Origin: Planctomycetota bacterium
GTDB taxonomy: Bacteria > Planctomycetota > UBA1135
Assembly (NCBI GenBank): GCA_022447335.1
Contig: JAKVCF010000137.1
Coordinates: 1 to 5,663, forward strand
Length of the DNA: 5,663 nucleotides
Direction: 5' to 3'
The number at the start of each line of letters is the position of its first letter. The stretch's first letter is position 1. This document shows, in pieces, positions 5,344 to 5,663 of this stretch. The notes beneath the pieces are model-generated. The model saw nothing but the letters and a program-made list of their open reading frames with translations. It made no database searches and was not told the origin of the DNA. The position numbers and the translations under genes were made by a program.

Positions 5344-5663
5344 CTAGAGTTCGCGAACCCAGATGTTGCGGTAGCTCACCTGGTTGCCGTGGTCCTGTAG
5401 CTTGATCGGCAGCCTTTCCGGGTGCATGCTGTACTTGGGCAAGCTGCGGTGCGAGGTGGTCCCCAGCAGTTTGACATGATTTTGGACCAGCACACCGTTG
5501 TGCAACACAGTTACGGTCGCCGGCGAAACCATCGAGGCATCCTCGGCAAAACGCGGAGCCCGAAAAATGATGTCGTAACATTGCCATTGGCCCGTGGGTA
5601 GGGTGGCATTGACGTCCGGTGGTTTCTGGCCGTAGAGCGAGGCAGCCTGCCCGTCGGCGTAGG
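5344..5663 (-). CDS. DUF1080 (3-keto-disaccharide hydrolase family) protein, C-terminal part
   Basis: The frame is open from the window edge to TAG at 5346-5344, giving 105 visible residues; the N-terminus lies outside. The sequence is the C-terminal half of a DUF1080 domain of the larger subtype. YADGQAASLYGQKPP begins it, then TGQWQCYDIIFRAPRF, the strand pair VTVLHNGVLVQNHV, and the ending LQDHGNQVSYRNIWVREL. It is clearly a different subtype from the lipoprotein at 1484-2107, which lacks these blocks. Family members characterised so far hydrolyse 3-keto-glycosides produced by sugar oxidoreductases, usually outside the cytoplasm; no signal peptide can be seen because the start is missing. 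It is probably the upstream gene of a leftward operon with the membrane protein and perhaps the GH123-like enzyme. A short ATG-initiated frame can start at 5532 inside this domain, but it is an internal methionine and not the true start. Confidence 0.9.
   Translation of the reverse strand, partial: YADGQAASLYGQKPPDVNATLPTGQWQCYDIIFRAPRFAEDASMVSPATVTVLHNGVLVQNHVKLLGTTSHRSLPKYSMHPERLPIKLQDHGNQVSYRNIWVREL

Noticed and set aside
1..5663. CRISPR array, insertion sequence, tRNA or phage-like genes
   Set aside because: No regularly spaced repeats, transposase motifs, terminal inverted repeats or tRNA cloverleaf were found on reading both strands.

Overview
The window looks like chromosomal DNA of a Gram-negative, glycan-degrading bacterium, most likely from the Planctomycetota-Verrucomicrobiota (PVC) group. 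The case rests on two proteins of the 3-keto-disaccharide hydrolase family (DUF1080) of subtypes common in that group, a GH123/DUF4091-type glycosidase, two probable lipoproteins, and the lack of clear Shine-Dalgarno sequences. This is inference from family content; no rRNA or other strong taxonomic marker is present.

Layout: (1) 1-171 is a G/C-rich edge without a recognisable gene, followed by an AT-richer leader with a perfect 7-bp inverted repeat. (2) 172-786 (+) is folE, GTP cyclohydrolase I, with all zinc and catalytic residues. (3) 803-838 is a strong hairpin terminator between convergent genes, bracketed by a short imperfect direct repeat. (4) 862-1431 (-) is a thioredoxin-fold (TlpA/ResA-like) probable lipoprotein with a WCAPC active site. 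(5) 1484-2107 (+), divergent from it across 52 bp, is a single-domain DUF1080 probable lipoprotein. (6) A small hairpin at 2114-2131 separates it from the convergent leftward block. (7) The leftward block, in transcription order, is the C-terminal part of a second DUF1080 protein (5663-5344, running off the window), a 12-helix MOP-superfamily membrane protein resembling MATE/ANKH exporters (5296-3938, TTG start), and a GH123/DUF4091-like glycoside hydrolase (3827-2142).

How the genes may work together: the DUF1080 proteins and the GH123-like enzyme would act on oligosaccharides outside the cytoplasm. DUF1080 enzymes hydrolyse glycosides oxidised at C3, and GH123 enzymes remove terminal beta-GalNAc. 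The membrane protein sits between them and could export or flip a metabolite, but its substrate cannot be read from sequence. folE is a housekeeping gene for tetrahydrofolate or queuosine precursors and is probably unrelated.

I do not see a defence system, mobile element, CRISPR array or RNA gene. The oddest points are an in-frame TAG inside what would be a complete signal peptide of the GH123-like protein, a visible internal duplication in the membrane protein, and two different DUF1080 subtypes close together.
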